From Phycisphaerae bacterium (GTDB lineage Bacteria; Planctomycetota; Phycisphaerae; Sedimentisphaerales; Anaerobacaceae): a stretch of 64,000 nucleotides of DNA. Below the pieces are notes generated by a model, which did no database searches, was not told the DNA's origin, and was given only the letters and a program-made list of their open reading frames with translations. Numbering within the stretch: position 1 is the stretch's first letter; the number at the start of each line of letters is the position of its first letter. This document shows, one piece after another, positions 15,663-23,689 of this stretch. Both the position numbers and the translations under genes were made by a program. Location: NCBI GenBank assembly GCA_017993835.1, contig JAGOLX010000019.1, forward strand, positions 1 through 64,000, written 5' to 3'.

Positions 15663-15866
15663 ATGGCACGAGGAACAGTGAAGTGGTTCAACGAGAAGAA
15701 AGGTTTTGGATTCATCACCCCCGATGACGGCAGCGAAGAGCTGTTCATCCATCATTCCAATATCGCCGGCGAGGGATTCAAGACGTTGCACGAAGGCCAG
15801 GCGGTCGAGTACAATAAGGGCCAGGGTCGCAAAGGACCCGAGGCCACCAATGTCACGCCTGCATAA
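15663..15866 (+). CDS. Cold-shock domain protein 2
   Basis: This 67-residue paralogue of the preceding gene has [12 protein letters not shown] (RNP1) and ELFIHHSNI (RNP2). The ATG at 15663 has GGGAG about ten bases upstream and aligns with the start of the first copy. Identity to the neighbour is high in the RNA-binding motifs and lower between them. The transcript ends at the strong terminator 15889-15920. Confidence 0.95.
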   Translation: MARGTVKWFNEKKGFGFITPDDGSEELFIHHSNIAGEGFKTLHEGQAVEYNKGQGRKGPEATNVTPA

Positions 15867-15888
15867 GGAGTGACGCGGTCTGAACGCG

Positions 15889-15920
15889 AAGGCCCCGCCA
15901 TGTGTCGCGGGGCCTTTTCT
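15889..15920 (+). terminator. Strong intrinsic terminator of the csp pair
   Basis: GGCCCCGC (15891-15898) pairs with GCGGGGCC (15907-15914) around an 8-base loop, preceded by AA and followed by TTTTCT. It separates the csp genes from the convergent mltA gene that ends at 15943. Confidence 0.9.
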
Positions 15921-15942
15921 ATTGGCGGATTTGGCGGATCCG

Positions 15943-17229
15943 TCATGGGGTCGGTGATGGAAGCGTCGTCGCGCCCGTCGGCGGGACGGACTGCCGGTCG
16001 ATGCCGACTTTGGGATCGACGCCGGTCAGAGGCTCGGACGCGAGAGATTCGGGCCTGACAAAGAGGTAGTAGAGCCGGCCTTCCTGATAGGTCTGTCCGG
16101 CCAGTTGTCCGGCCTCGTCGCCCTCGCCCATGTAGATGTCGCAACGGCCGGGGGCGCGGATGGCGCCGCCGGTGTCCTGGTCGAGAGCGAAGCCTCCATA
16201 GGGTTCGATGGACATTTGACCGGCCTGGATCGAAGGCAGGGTCGTCGCGAGGAACGTCAGGCACCCGCGGGGGAAGATGGACTTGTCCGTGGCGATGGTC
16301 CGCCATGGGATCACCGGCTCATTGAGACTGCCTCGCGGCGTGCCTTCGCTGCTCTGGAAGAACACGTAGCGGGGATTCGCTCGCACGTAGGCGTTCACTT
16401 CTTCGGGGTGCTCCTTGAAGTAGTCGATCATGGTCGCCAGACTGATCCGATCCGCGGCGATCTTGCCGTCGGCCACAAGGTGCTCGGCCACGCTGGCGTA
16501 TTCGTGCCCGTTGGTGGCGGCGTAGCCGACCGTGACAATCCGGCCGTCCGGGAGGCGGACTTTGGCGGAACCCTGCACGTGGGCGATGTAGGTCTCGAAC
16601 GGATCGCCCAGCCAGATCAGTTCCTGTCCTTGGAGCATGCCGGATTCGTCGATCTGGGCTCGCGCCGGGTAGGGGGTGATCTGTCCGCTGGGCCCCCGAC
16701 GACCGAGCGTCTCGCCGTCCGGCCCTTTGACCAGGTCCGTCGGCGCCTTGTACAGCGGGTAGCGGAACTGATCGGTCTGCTCGCGCGAGCCCTCAAAGAT
16801 GGGCGTGTAGTAGCCGGTGAACAGGACCGTGCCCTGGTCATCACAGCCGACAGACTCGTACACATCGAAGCCGGCGGCAATCAGGCCGTTGATCTCCTCG
16901 GGCCTTGCCCCGGAGTCGAGGAGCCTGAGAAACTCCTGCAGGCTGCCGACCGCCTGGTCATGGCTGATCTGGTCGTAGGGGTAGAACTGCTTGCTCGACG
17001 GCTTGGCGAAGTAGTTCAGGCTATTGCGAATCGCGGTCCTGAGGCTGTCCAGATCCCGCCAACCGCCTGTGAAATCCGGGTACAGGCTCGGGTCCTCGAC
17101 CTTGCGGAGGGCCAACTGTCCCGGCGGCAAAGGCCTGTCATACTGTGGCTTGGTGACAGCCCGCTTGGTATGGCAACCCGTCAAGACAACCACCGACAAC
17201 AGCAGCCCGGGTACTATCGTTCTTCTCAT
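15943..17229 (-). CDS. mltA: Membrane-bound lytic murein transglycosylase A (MltA)
   Basis: This 428-residue lipoprotein has signal MRRTIVPGLLLSVVVLTGC with lipobox Cys at residue 19. The MltA barrel follows (VLFTGYYTPIFEGS, GSAKVRLPDG, VGYAATNGHEYASV) and ends in the 3D domain (QDTGGAIRAPGRCDIYMGEGDEAG), whose aspartates include the catalytic one. It cleaves the MurNAc-GlcNAc bond with 1,6-anhydro ring formation during wall turnover. The start at 17229 is chosen because it gives a proper lipoprotein signal; an upstream ATG (17304) would add a hydrophilic extension. A peptidoglycan lyase supports the presence of a real murein sacculus. It is convergent with the csp genes. Confidence 0.93.
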   Translation of the reverse strand: MRRTIVPGLLLSVVVLTGCHTKRAVTKPQYDRPLPPGQLALRKVEDPSLYPDFTGGWRDLDSLRTAIRNSLNYFAKPSSKQFYPYDQISHDQAVGSLQEFLRLLDSGARPEEINGLIAAGFDVYESVGCDDQGTVLFTGYYTPIFEGSREQTDQFRYPLYKAPTDLVKGPDGETLGRRGPSGQITPYPARAQIDESGMLQGQELIWLGDPFETYIAHVQGSAKVRLPDGRIVTVGYAATNGHEYASVAEHLVADGKIAADRISLATMIDYFKEHPEEVNAYVRANPRYVFFQSSEGTPRGSLNEPVIPWRTIATDKSIFPRGCLTFLATTLPSIQAGQMSIEPYGGFALDQDTGGAIRAPGRCDIYMGEGDEAGQLAGQTYQEGRLYYLFVRPESLASEPLTGVDPKVGIDRQSVPPTGATTLPSPTP

Positions 17230-17851
17230 CGTCAGCCTTTCGATCGATCCAAACAGGGTCTTTGGCTTCATCGCACGCCCGTGACGCGAATGTCTATTAT
17301 GCAAGGGGCGGATGGATCGTCAAGACGGGGCTTGCATCTGCCTCTCGCGGGGCGGACGGCGGCACACCATGCTGCGAGGCTTTTTTTCAAAAAATCCCGG
17401 CCGGACACTTGACACGGGTTGGTCGCAAGGTGTATCATAATAATTAAGCTTGATGGGTACCTCACCGGAGGAGGAAGAACACCCAACCACTTGGCATTTG
17501 CGATTGAACCCAACAGGGACGACCTATTGTTGCCTTCGGGTCTGCGCCCGCGGGGCGGGCATTTCGTCTGCCTCGGGGCCTGCGTTGGAGGGAAGGAGAT
17601 CTCTAGAGAACCAGGGACACGGAACTGGCGGCACTCTGTCCGCGTTCACAACGATGGAGACCGGTCGTGCGTGCCCCGCCAGCGGGTCTGGCACCGAAGT
17701 CAGGGGCCGGGACTCCGATGACAACCCTGTAGTAGGAGGGTACAAGGCGTAGAAGGCGCGTTCGTGCTGGCGGTTGCCGATGTAGGCGCCGTCCAAAGAG
17801 CCTTCGGGCTTGGTAGAGAAAGGCGGTGTTGAGCATTATGGAGATGAAGAT
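17230..17851. other. Divergent intergenic region, including a ~400-base leader
   Basis: No gene is visible. On the plus strand a good promoter (17409-17438) would start an mRNA near 17445, leaving about 400 bases of untranslated leader before the PEP-CTERM-like gene at 17852. The leader contains a GC-rich hairpin-forming patch (GCGCCCGCGGGGCGGGC around 17544) and several purine-rich ribosome-site look-alikes, but I recognise no riboswitch class. Confidence 0.45.
17409..17438 (+). promoter_or_regulatory. Promoter for the PEP-CTERM-like gene
   Basis: TTGACA (17409-17414), 18-base spacer, TATCAT (17433-17438). Both boxes are close to the sigma-70 consensus. Confidence 0.6.
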
Positions 17852-18520
17852 ATGAAGAAGCTATTTCTGTTGGGCTTGGCTGCGACGATGGTCCTGGGAC
17901 TGACCGCGACGAGCCATGCATCCCAAACTCATTTTTTCAATGTCAGCGCGTCGCTGGGCAAAACCGGCTTCAACGCGGCAAGCTGGACCACGGTGGACTT
18001 GAGCGTTCCCGAACTTCTCAATGTCCTGGACACTGTTGCCGACGGCGTGCCCGAAGCGGACTCCGTGCCCATCAGCCAGTCATGGCGGATTGACTGGTAC
18101 TGCGGGCTCGATTCCTTGTTGTCGACCTACACGCTGGATTTCAGTCTGGACGCCGATCTGATCACGGACATCGTGGATGACTGGGCGTCCGGCAACGTCA
18201 CCGTTACCCTGGCGATTCTGAACGACCAAGGGGCGGTTGTGGACAGCGCCGTTGCGAGCACCGGGCCCCTGTACTTCGAGGATGGTGTGGATCTCGACAC
18301 GACGATCGCGGGCTCCATCTCGGTGACGACGCCTCTGCACAACACCGGCGATAGCAACTGGGGCACTCTGGTATTGTCGGTTACGGCCAATGGCGCGGCT
18401 TTTGCCGCCGAAGAGGTGTCCACGCCGCCGGAACCGACGATTCCCGCTCCGGGTGCCGTGATCCTGGGCAGCCTGGGCGCCGCGCTGGTTGGCTGGCTTC
18501 GCCGGAATCGCGCCGTGTAA
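17852..18520 (+). CDS. Secreted protein with PEP-CTERM-like sorting tail
   Basis: This 222-residue protein starts at the ATG at 17852, eight bases after GGAG. An N-terminal signal peptide (MKKLFLLGLAATMVLGL) precedes a beta-rich body with no known domain. The C-terminus is the planctomycete variant of PEP-CTERM: PAPGAVILGSLGAALVGWL followed by RRNRAV. Proteins with this tail are thought to be processed by an exosortase at the envelope; no exosortase gene is in the window. The long leader and convergent sorting-tail neighbour suggest a small surface-protein cluster. Confidence 0.85.
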   Translation: MKKLFLLGLAATMVLGLTATSHASQTHFFNVSASLGKTGFNAASWTTVDLSVPELLNVLDTVADGVPEADSVPISQSWRIDWYCGLDSLLSTYTLDFSLDADLITDIVDDWASGNVTVTLAILNDQGAVVDSAVASTGPLYFEDGVDLDTTIAGSISVTTPLHNTGDSNWGTLVLSVTANGAAFAAEEVSTPPEPTIPAPGAVILGSLGAALVGWLRRNRAV

Positions 18521-18778
18521 CCGGTTAGTGTCTGTCGAACACGAGGACGGTTTCACCCGTCCTGAGTCCTGATTTCCCCTTCAGGCGTGCCGGCGCAGAA
18601 TACATCCGCACGCCGCGGACACCGGGGCGGTTCGGTAGCATACCGAGCCACCCTGGTGCCCGGGAGCGATTCACAGTCGTTTCCTCGCCGGACGCCGCGA
18701 CCGAAGAGCCGTCTATCCAGTGGGTCGGCGCGTGTTCGGTATGCCCTCCCCGTGCTGTCTCACCCATGCCAGGCTGAC

Positions 18779-19519
18779 TCAGAGCCGGCGTCTGCCCTGA
18801 AGCCATCCGGTAATGGCAACGCCCAAGGCGCCCAGCAGTGCTGCTCCCGGCACGGGTATCCTCCCATCCGAACTGCCCACAGTATCCGGAACGAGGACGT
18901 GACTCCGGATGCTCCCATCGCTCGCAGGATCGTTCGGGTCCATGTCAGTCGAAGTCCATCCGGCGTTGTGCATCGTGTTGTAGCTGCCATCGAACGTGAA
19001 ACTGCGGACGTAGATGTCGCCCCAGACCGGCTCCCGGTCCGAGTCGAAGCAGATGGTCAAGGTCGTCGGATCGACCGCCGTCGTGCAGAACATGATGCCA
19101 TAGACATCGCTCGGCAGGTTCTGGATCTTCGATCGACTGAACGAGTCGATTGTGACGCCGGCAAGCCAATCGGCAGGCGTGGTGCCCACCAAATCCAGAT
19201 TCTCCCACCCGAACGTAGAGGATGTCTCCAGGATCACGCACTGGATGTCCATGGACAGGGTTCCTCCATCTGCGACCGTGATCGTGTACTCGTAGTGCCA
19301 CAAGCCCGGCGCCGTGTTGCCTACTTTCCAACTGATTGCGGCGGCGGATGAACTCCATCTCTCGTCACCTCCGATACTGATGACCGTGATGTTCCCGTTG
19401 CCATCGGTTCCCAAGTAGTTTGTCAGCTTTCCCATGTAGGAAACGGGGGTCGCGTGGAGCAGTCCGGGACAGAGGGCAACAGCCAGCCCGACGACCAGCA
19501 ACGTTGTCTTCATATTCAT
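18779..19519 (-). CDS. Secreted protein with PEP-CTERM-like sorting tail
   Basis: This 246-residue protein has signal peptide MKTTLLVVGLAVALCPGLLHA, a body of short beta-prone segments (DERWSSSAAAISWKVGNTA, LHYEY-type strands) and the C-terminal tail PVPGAALLGALGVAITGWL then QGRRRL. AAGGAGAGGT lies just before the ATG at 19519; a second ATG two codons later is also possible. It is convergent with the preceding sorting-tail gene, with a 258-base gap that holds a 7-bp hairpin (AGGACGG/CCGTCCT near 18542) without a T tract. The function of the body is unknown. Confidence 0.82.
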   Translation of the reverse strand: MNMKTTLLVVGLAVALCPGLLHATPVSYMGKLTNYLGTDGNGNITVISIGGDERWSSSAAAISWKVGNTAPGLWHYEYTITVADGGTLSMDIQCVILETSSTFGWENLDLVGTTPADWLAGVTIDSFSRSKIQNLPSDVYGIMFCTTAVDPTTLTICFDSDREPVWGDIYVRSFTFDGSYNTMHNAGWTSTDMDPNDPASDGSIRSHVLVPDTVGSSDGRIPVPGAALLGALGVAITGWLQGRRRL

Positions 19520-20230
19520 ACCTCTCCTTGTACTCGTGCCGCGGCACGCCAGATCGCGAGCGATTCAAATTCGTCCATCCTCCCCGCGCTTTGCCGGGAT
19601 CTTATGTCTCGCCATGCGGATAAAAGACACCCCCAGCCATCGCGTCGAGGAATCCCCATGACAGATCACAGAGGCGAATCATGGGAATCCAAACCTCGCT
19701 CTCCTACGGCACGCGGCGGATACTACATGTGTGGTTGAGTCCACTCAGACTCGACCGGCATGGAACCTGTTCCGCCTCTACGCAACCATTGCCGTGGTCA
19801 TCTTCCACCTCCTTGCTCCCCGAATTGTTCCCTTCCCTGGGTGTTCGCGGCCTCACGGCCGCTGTGCTCATGTGCGTCGTCAGGATGCAGTGAGACTGTC
19901 TGTCACGAACTCATGCGCGCCGCTGTGTGGACCGTCTCTGTCCCACGCTGCCGTTGGTAGGTTGCTGTTCGCAGACTCCTCCCTGCATTCCTGTCGCTGC
20001 AATCCGTTGCGAGCCGAGGTCCCGACTGTCCCCAACAGCGGGCCGGCCCTTCTCCCACGGCGTACTCCTGCCGCCGTGGCCGACATACGATGCTCTCATA
20101 CACTCATATGCCGGAGTTGTCAAGGAGAATCGTCAAAAAAAAGCGACAAAAGGACGCTGGCATTGATTGGGCCGACGAAGACCACGCTGCATCTTGTCCT
20201 GGACCGAGTGGATGGCCATAATGGACGCCC
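19520..20230. other. Long divergent intergenic region
   Basis: About 700 bases with no credible gene. It includes a perfect 14-base palindrome CGTGCCGCGGCACG (19535-19548) right behind the minus-strand ribosome site and a hairpin GCGGCC-TCAC-GGCCGC near 19850. A possible minus-strand promoter near 20100-20125 (TTGACA, 17 bases, TATGAG) would give the sorting-tail gene a leader of nearly 580 bases. Confidence 0.4.
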
Positions 20231-20998
20231 ATGATGAACCAGAAGGAAACCCTGTGTCAGAAAGACGCTCGCGTTGTGTGCCCGAGGGAAGACCGTTTCG
20301 CGATAAGAATGCATGATTGCCGGCCGGACGGGTTCATCAAGCCCAACGCGCTGATGCAGTACCTGCAAGAGGGCGCCGCCTGCCATGCGGAGCAGTTGGG
20401 CGTTGGGTTCCGCGAACTGGAGGAGCGAAACTGCCTCTGGGTCCTGGTGAATCTGCGAATCGAGGTCGCACGTATGCCCCGATGGCAGAACTGCCTGGTC
20501 GTTCGCACCTGGCCGAGCGGCTGCACGCGCGTGATCGCATCGCGTGAGTTCACCGGTGGTTCCCCCGACGGCGGAGAGTACTTCCGGGCCGCCAGCGACT
20601 GGATGGTCCTGGACAGGCGAAACGGGCGCCCGAAGAACCTGGACCGGCTCGATTTGAAGCTCCCGCCGGATGGTCCCAAGGCGCTGGTTGTCCGCCCGGC
20701 GCGACTGACGCCCGTCGAGGGGTATGCGACGGTCGATGCGCTCCGTGTCCCGTTCAGTGCCCTCGACTTCAACGGACACGTGAACAACACCGAGTACGTC
20801 CGCTGGGCCTTCGACGCAGTGCATCGCAAGCTGGGCAACCTGCCGGAGGTTCACTCGATCCAGCTCACCTACCTGGCGGAGGTTTTCCAGGGCGACGAGA
20901 TCGAGCTGCTGGTTTCCGAGGCGAGCGACAGGAAAATCTGCGTCTGCATCCGCAAGGCTGGCGGGGGGGCGAATGCTTTCCTGATGGAGGTGTCCTGA
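20231..20998 (+). CDS. Acyl-ACP thioesterase (FatA/FatB-like)
   Basis: This 255-residue protein consists of two hot-dog folds. The N-terminal one has PNALMQYLQEGAACHAEQLG and LWVLVNLRIEVARMP; the C-terminal one has the characteristic DFNGHVNNTEYVRWAFD with the Asn and His of the active site. Bacterial members hydrolyse acyl-ACP to free fatty acid and ACP in the cytoplasm. The start has ATG-ATG with no strong ribosome site. It stands alone on its strand, followed 98 bases later by a TPR protein with unrelated domains. Chain-length preference cannot be told. Confidence 0.88.
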   Translation: MMNQKETLCQKDARVVCPREDRFAIRMHDCRPDGFIKPNALMQYLQEGAACHAEQLGVGFRELEERNCLWVLVNLRIEVARMPRWQNCLVVRTWPSGCTRVIASREFTGGSPDGGEYFRAASDWMVLDRRNGRPKNLDRLDLKLPPDGPKALVVRPARLTPVEGYATVDALRVPFSALDFNGHVNNTEYVRWAFDAVHRKLGNLPEVHSIQLTYLAEVFQGDEIELLVSEASDRKICVCIRKAGGGANAFLMEVS

Positions 20999-21096
20999 GC
21001 GGTGGCGCAAAAGACGCGTATCCGTTGCCACGGTGGGGGCAGTTCTGTTACTATCGGGCTGCGTGCACGGTATTTGCACGACGTGTTCAGGTGCCC

Positions 21097-23565
21097 ATGC
21101 GAAGACCCGTCCGTAATCTGCTGATCTCAGCCGTGGCGGTGACAGCTCTGGTCGCCGTGTACTTGGCGACGGTGTCTGTCCATGCACCGGATGTGCGGGA
21201 CGTGCTGGCGGCGCTGGCCGCTGCGCCGCAGGGGGGCGGGCTGACGATCCTGTACCCGCTGGATGAGACTGTTCTTCCCCCTGAGCTTCCTGGTCCGTTG
21301 TTTCGCTGGAAGGAGGACAGTCCGCATTTGAATCGCTGGCTGGTCAGCGTTGAGTTACCGGATGGGGGCGGGCGGATTTCCCTCTTCGTGGATGCGCCCG
21401 AATGGAGGCCGCAGGCGCCGGATTGGGAACAGATCACGAAGCAGTCCGTCGAGAAGTGGGCGACCGTGACGGTTGTCGGGATCGACCGAGGGACGCCGTC
21501 CCACGTGCTTTCCGTCGGGCGTGTTAGGATCCAAACCTCGTCGGATGCGGTGGGGGCCCCCTTGTTCTATCGCGAGGTGAATCTGCCCTTTGCGGATGCC
21601 GTGAGGGATCCGTCGCGCATCCGTTGGCGGTTCGGTGCAATCTCCTCGCTGGAGCCTCCTGCGATCGTGCTGGAGAGACTGCCGGTGTGTGGAAACTGCC
21701 ACTCCTTCTCCGCCGACGGCGCCGTGCTCGGGATGGACGTCGATTACGCCAACGACAAGGGTTCCTATGCCATCGTGCCGGTCGGCAAGGAGATGACGCT
21801 CGACCGCAGCACGGTCATCACCTGGGGCGACTACCGACGAGTCGACGGGGAGGTCACCTACGGATTGCTCTCCCAAGTTTCGCCGGACGGGCGGTTCGTG
21901 GTCAGCACCGTCAAGGATGAGTCCGTCTTCGTCGCGAAACCCAACCTGGATTTCTCGCAACTGTTCTTCCCGGTCAAGGGCATCCTGTGCATCTACGACC
22001 GGCAGACCCGGACCTTCCGGTCGCTGCCGGGCGCGGACGCCCCAAGCCTTGTTCAGAGCAATCCGACATGGAGCCCGGACGGCAAGTACATCGTCTATGC
22101 TGCCACGGAGGCGTACAGGCTCCGCAGTGGCGACGGTCCCCGCGGCGTGCTCCTGAGCCCTGACGAGTGCCGCGAGTTCCTCGTCGAGGGCAAGCCGTTC
22201 AAGTTCAATCTCTATCGAATCCCCTTCAACAACGGCCAAGGCGGCGCACCCGAGCCGCTGGCGGGGGCCTCCTTCAACGGCCAGAGCAACTTCTTCCCCC
22301 GTTACTCGCCTGACGGCAAGTGGATCGTGTTCTGTAAGGCGGCAAACTACATGCTGCTTCAGCCGGATAGCGAGCTGCATATCATTCCCGCCGAGGGGGG
22401 CGAAGCCCGGAGATTGCGGGCCAATACGACCCGAATGAACTCCTGGCACAGCTTCTCCCCGAACGGCAAGTGGCTCGTCTTCTCGGGCAAGCCGGATTCT
22501 GCCTACACCAAGCTCTACCTGACCCACATCGACGAGCAGGGCGAAAGCTCTCCCCCCGTGGTGCTGGACCATCTGACCTCGCCCGACCGCGCCGCCAACA
22601 TCCCGGAGTTCGTCAACGCCTCTCCCGTCGCGATCCGGCAGATCCGCGAGCGATTCGTCGACGATCTCTCGTATGTCCGGGCCGCTTGGGAGTTCCTCAA
22701 GTCGAACGATTATGACGGCGCCGAGCGTCAGGCCCGAAAGGCGCTCGAATTGAATCCAAAGAATGCTGATGCCCTCTACTACCTCGGCCTGGCGATGTTT
22801 GGTCAGGAGCAATACGACGAAGCGATCGATCACATGTCCGAAGCGGCGGAGCTCAAGCCGCGGGAGTCCGAGATACGAACCCAGTTGGGCGTCGCCTGCA
22901 TCGCCAAGGGCCAGCTGGATCGAGCCGAAGGGCACCTGCTGAAGGCGGTTAAGATCGCTCCAGACAACTCGGAGGCGTACTTCAATCTCGGGGTCGCGAT
23001 GTACCGGCGGGGGGACAGACGCCGGGCGATTGAGAACTGGCAGCAAGCGGTGCAGATCAGGCCGAACGACTACGAGGCCCACCACAATCTCGGCCTGGCC
23101 TTCGACGAGGAGGGGAACAAGGATCGGGCCATCGAGCACTACCGGCGTGCCGTGGGGCTCAAGCCCGACCATGGCTTGGCGCAGGCCGCCCTGGGCGTGG
23201 CCCTGTGTGTCAAAGGGATCTTCCCGGAGGGCGTGCAGCACTTGTCTGCTGCGGTGGACCTCGATCCCAATAACACAACGATACGCTTCAATCTCGCGAT
23301 TACGCTCGCTCGTCTCAAGCAGCACGACCAGGCTATCGCCCATCTGTCGCAGATCCTTCAGCGCGACCCGAACAACACCGAGTTTCTTCAATGCCTGGCG
23401 GCGAGCTACGCGGAGACCGGCCAGACGGTCCAGGCCCTCGCGACCCTGGACCGGGCGCTCCAGATTGCCCAAGCAGCCGGCAACCGGCAGCTCATCGCGC
23501 AGATCACAGCACAGATCGAGCGCTGCAAGCGAGCCTTTGCACCGGCTGGCGGAGGAGGACGATGA
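21097..23565 (+). CDS. Membrane-anchored CxxCH / PD40 beta-propeller / TPR protein
   Basis: This 822-residue protein begins MRRPVRNLLISAVAVTALVAVYLA, an N-terminal anchor or signal. Residues ~50-185 form a beta-sandwich-like region. Then comes VCGNCHSFS (C198, C201, H202), a c-type heme attachment motif. Residues ~200-540 hold TolB/PD40-like propeller blades (SPDGRFVVS, SPDGKYIVYA, SPDGKWIVFC, SPNGKWLVFSG). Residues ~550-800 hold about seven TPR units (AEQARKALELNPKNADALYYLG type). Such proteins probably scaffold or bind at the envelope; heme binding is inferred from one motif. The ATG at 21097 gives a sound signal; an upstream ATG at 21025 adds an odd extension. It is followed by a dispersed repeat and a convergent helicase gene. 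Confidence 0.8.
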   Translation: MRRPVRNLLISAVAVTALVAVYLATVSVHAPDVRDVLAALAAAPQGGGLTILYPLDETVLPPELPGPLFRWKEDSPHLNRWLVSVELPDGGGRISLFVDAPEWRPQAPDWEQITKQSVEKWATVTVVGIDRGTPSHVLSVGRVRIQTSSDAVGAPLFYREVNLPFADAVRDPSRIRWRFGAISSLEPPAIVLERLPVCGNCHSFSADGAVLGMDVDYANDKGSYAIVPVGKEMTLDRSTVITWGDYRRVDGEVTYGLLSQVSPDGRFVVSTVKDESVFVAKPNLDFSQLFFPVKGILCIYDRQTRTFRSLPGADAPSLVQSNPTWSPDGKYIVYAATEAYRLRSGDGPRGVLLSPDECREFLVEGKPFKFNLYRIPFNNGQGGAPEPLAGASFNGQSNFFPRYSPDGKWIVFCKAANYMLLQPDSELHIIPAEGGEARRLRANTTRMNSWHSFSPNGKWLVFSGKPDSAYTKLYLTHIDEQGESSPPVVLDHLTSPDRAANIPEFVNASPVAIRQIRERFVDDLSYVRAAWEFLKSNDYDGAERQARKALELNPKNADALYYLGLAMFGQEQYDEAIDHMSEAAELKPRESEIRTQLGVACIAKGQLDRAEGHLLKAVKIAPDNSEAYFNLGVAMYRRGDRRRAIENWQQAVQIRPNDYEAHHNLGLAFDEEGNKDRAIEHYRRAVGLKPDHGLAQAALGVALCVKGIFPEGVQHLSAAVDLDPNNTTIRFNLAITLARLKQHDQAIAHLSQILQRDPNNTEFLQCLAASYAETGQTVQALATLDRALQIAQAAGNRQLIAQITAQIERCKRAFAPAGGGGR

Positions 23566-23585
23566 TGCACACGCCGCGATTCGCG

Positions 23586-23685
23586 ATGTCTTGTGATCCT
23601 GAGCGGTGACGAAGGATCTGGCAAATGGACGGTAGGTATCTCTCGGTCGCAGGCCAGATTCCTCCGGAAGACTCAGGACGACAGA
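23586..23685. repeat. Dispersed palindromic repeat family R1, copy 1 (two inverted units)
   Basis: The left unit 'GATCCTGAGCGGTGACGAAGG' type (23586-23622) and the right unit (23654-23685), ending in ACTCAGGACGACAG, are inverted to each other. The centre reads TCTCTCGGTCGCAGGCCAGAT, which recurs in copy 3 at 47223-47304 with one change. It lies between convergent genes. Confidence 0.7.
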
Positions 23686-23689
23686 GTGG

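Noticed and set aside
19520-20230. Small genes in the long intergenic region
   Set aside because: Several overlapping short frames exist in all phases, none with a ribosome site or resemblance to known proteins.
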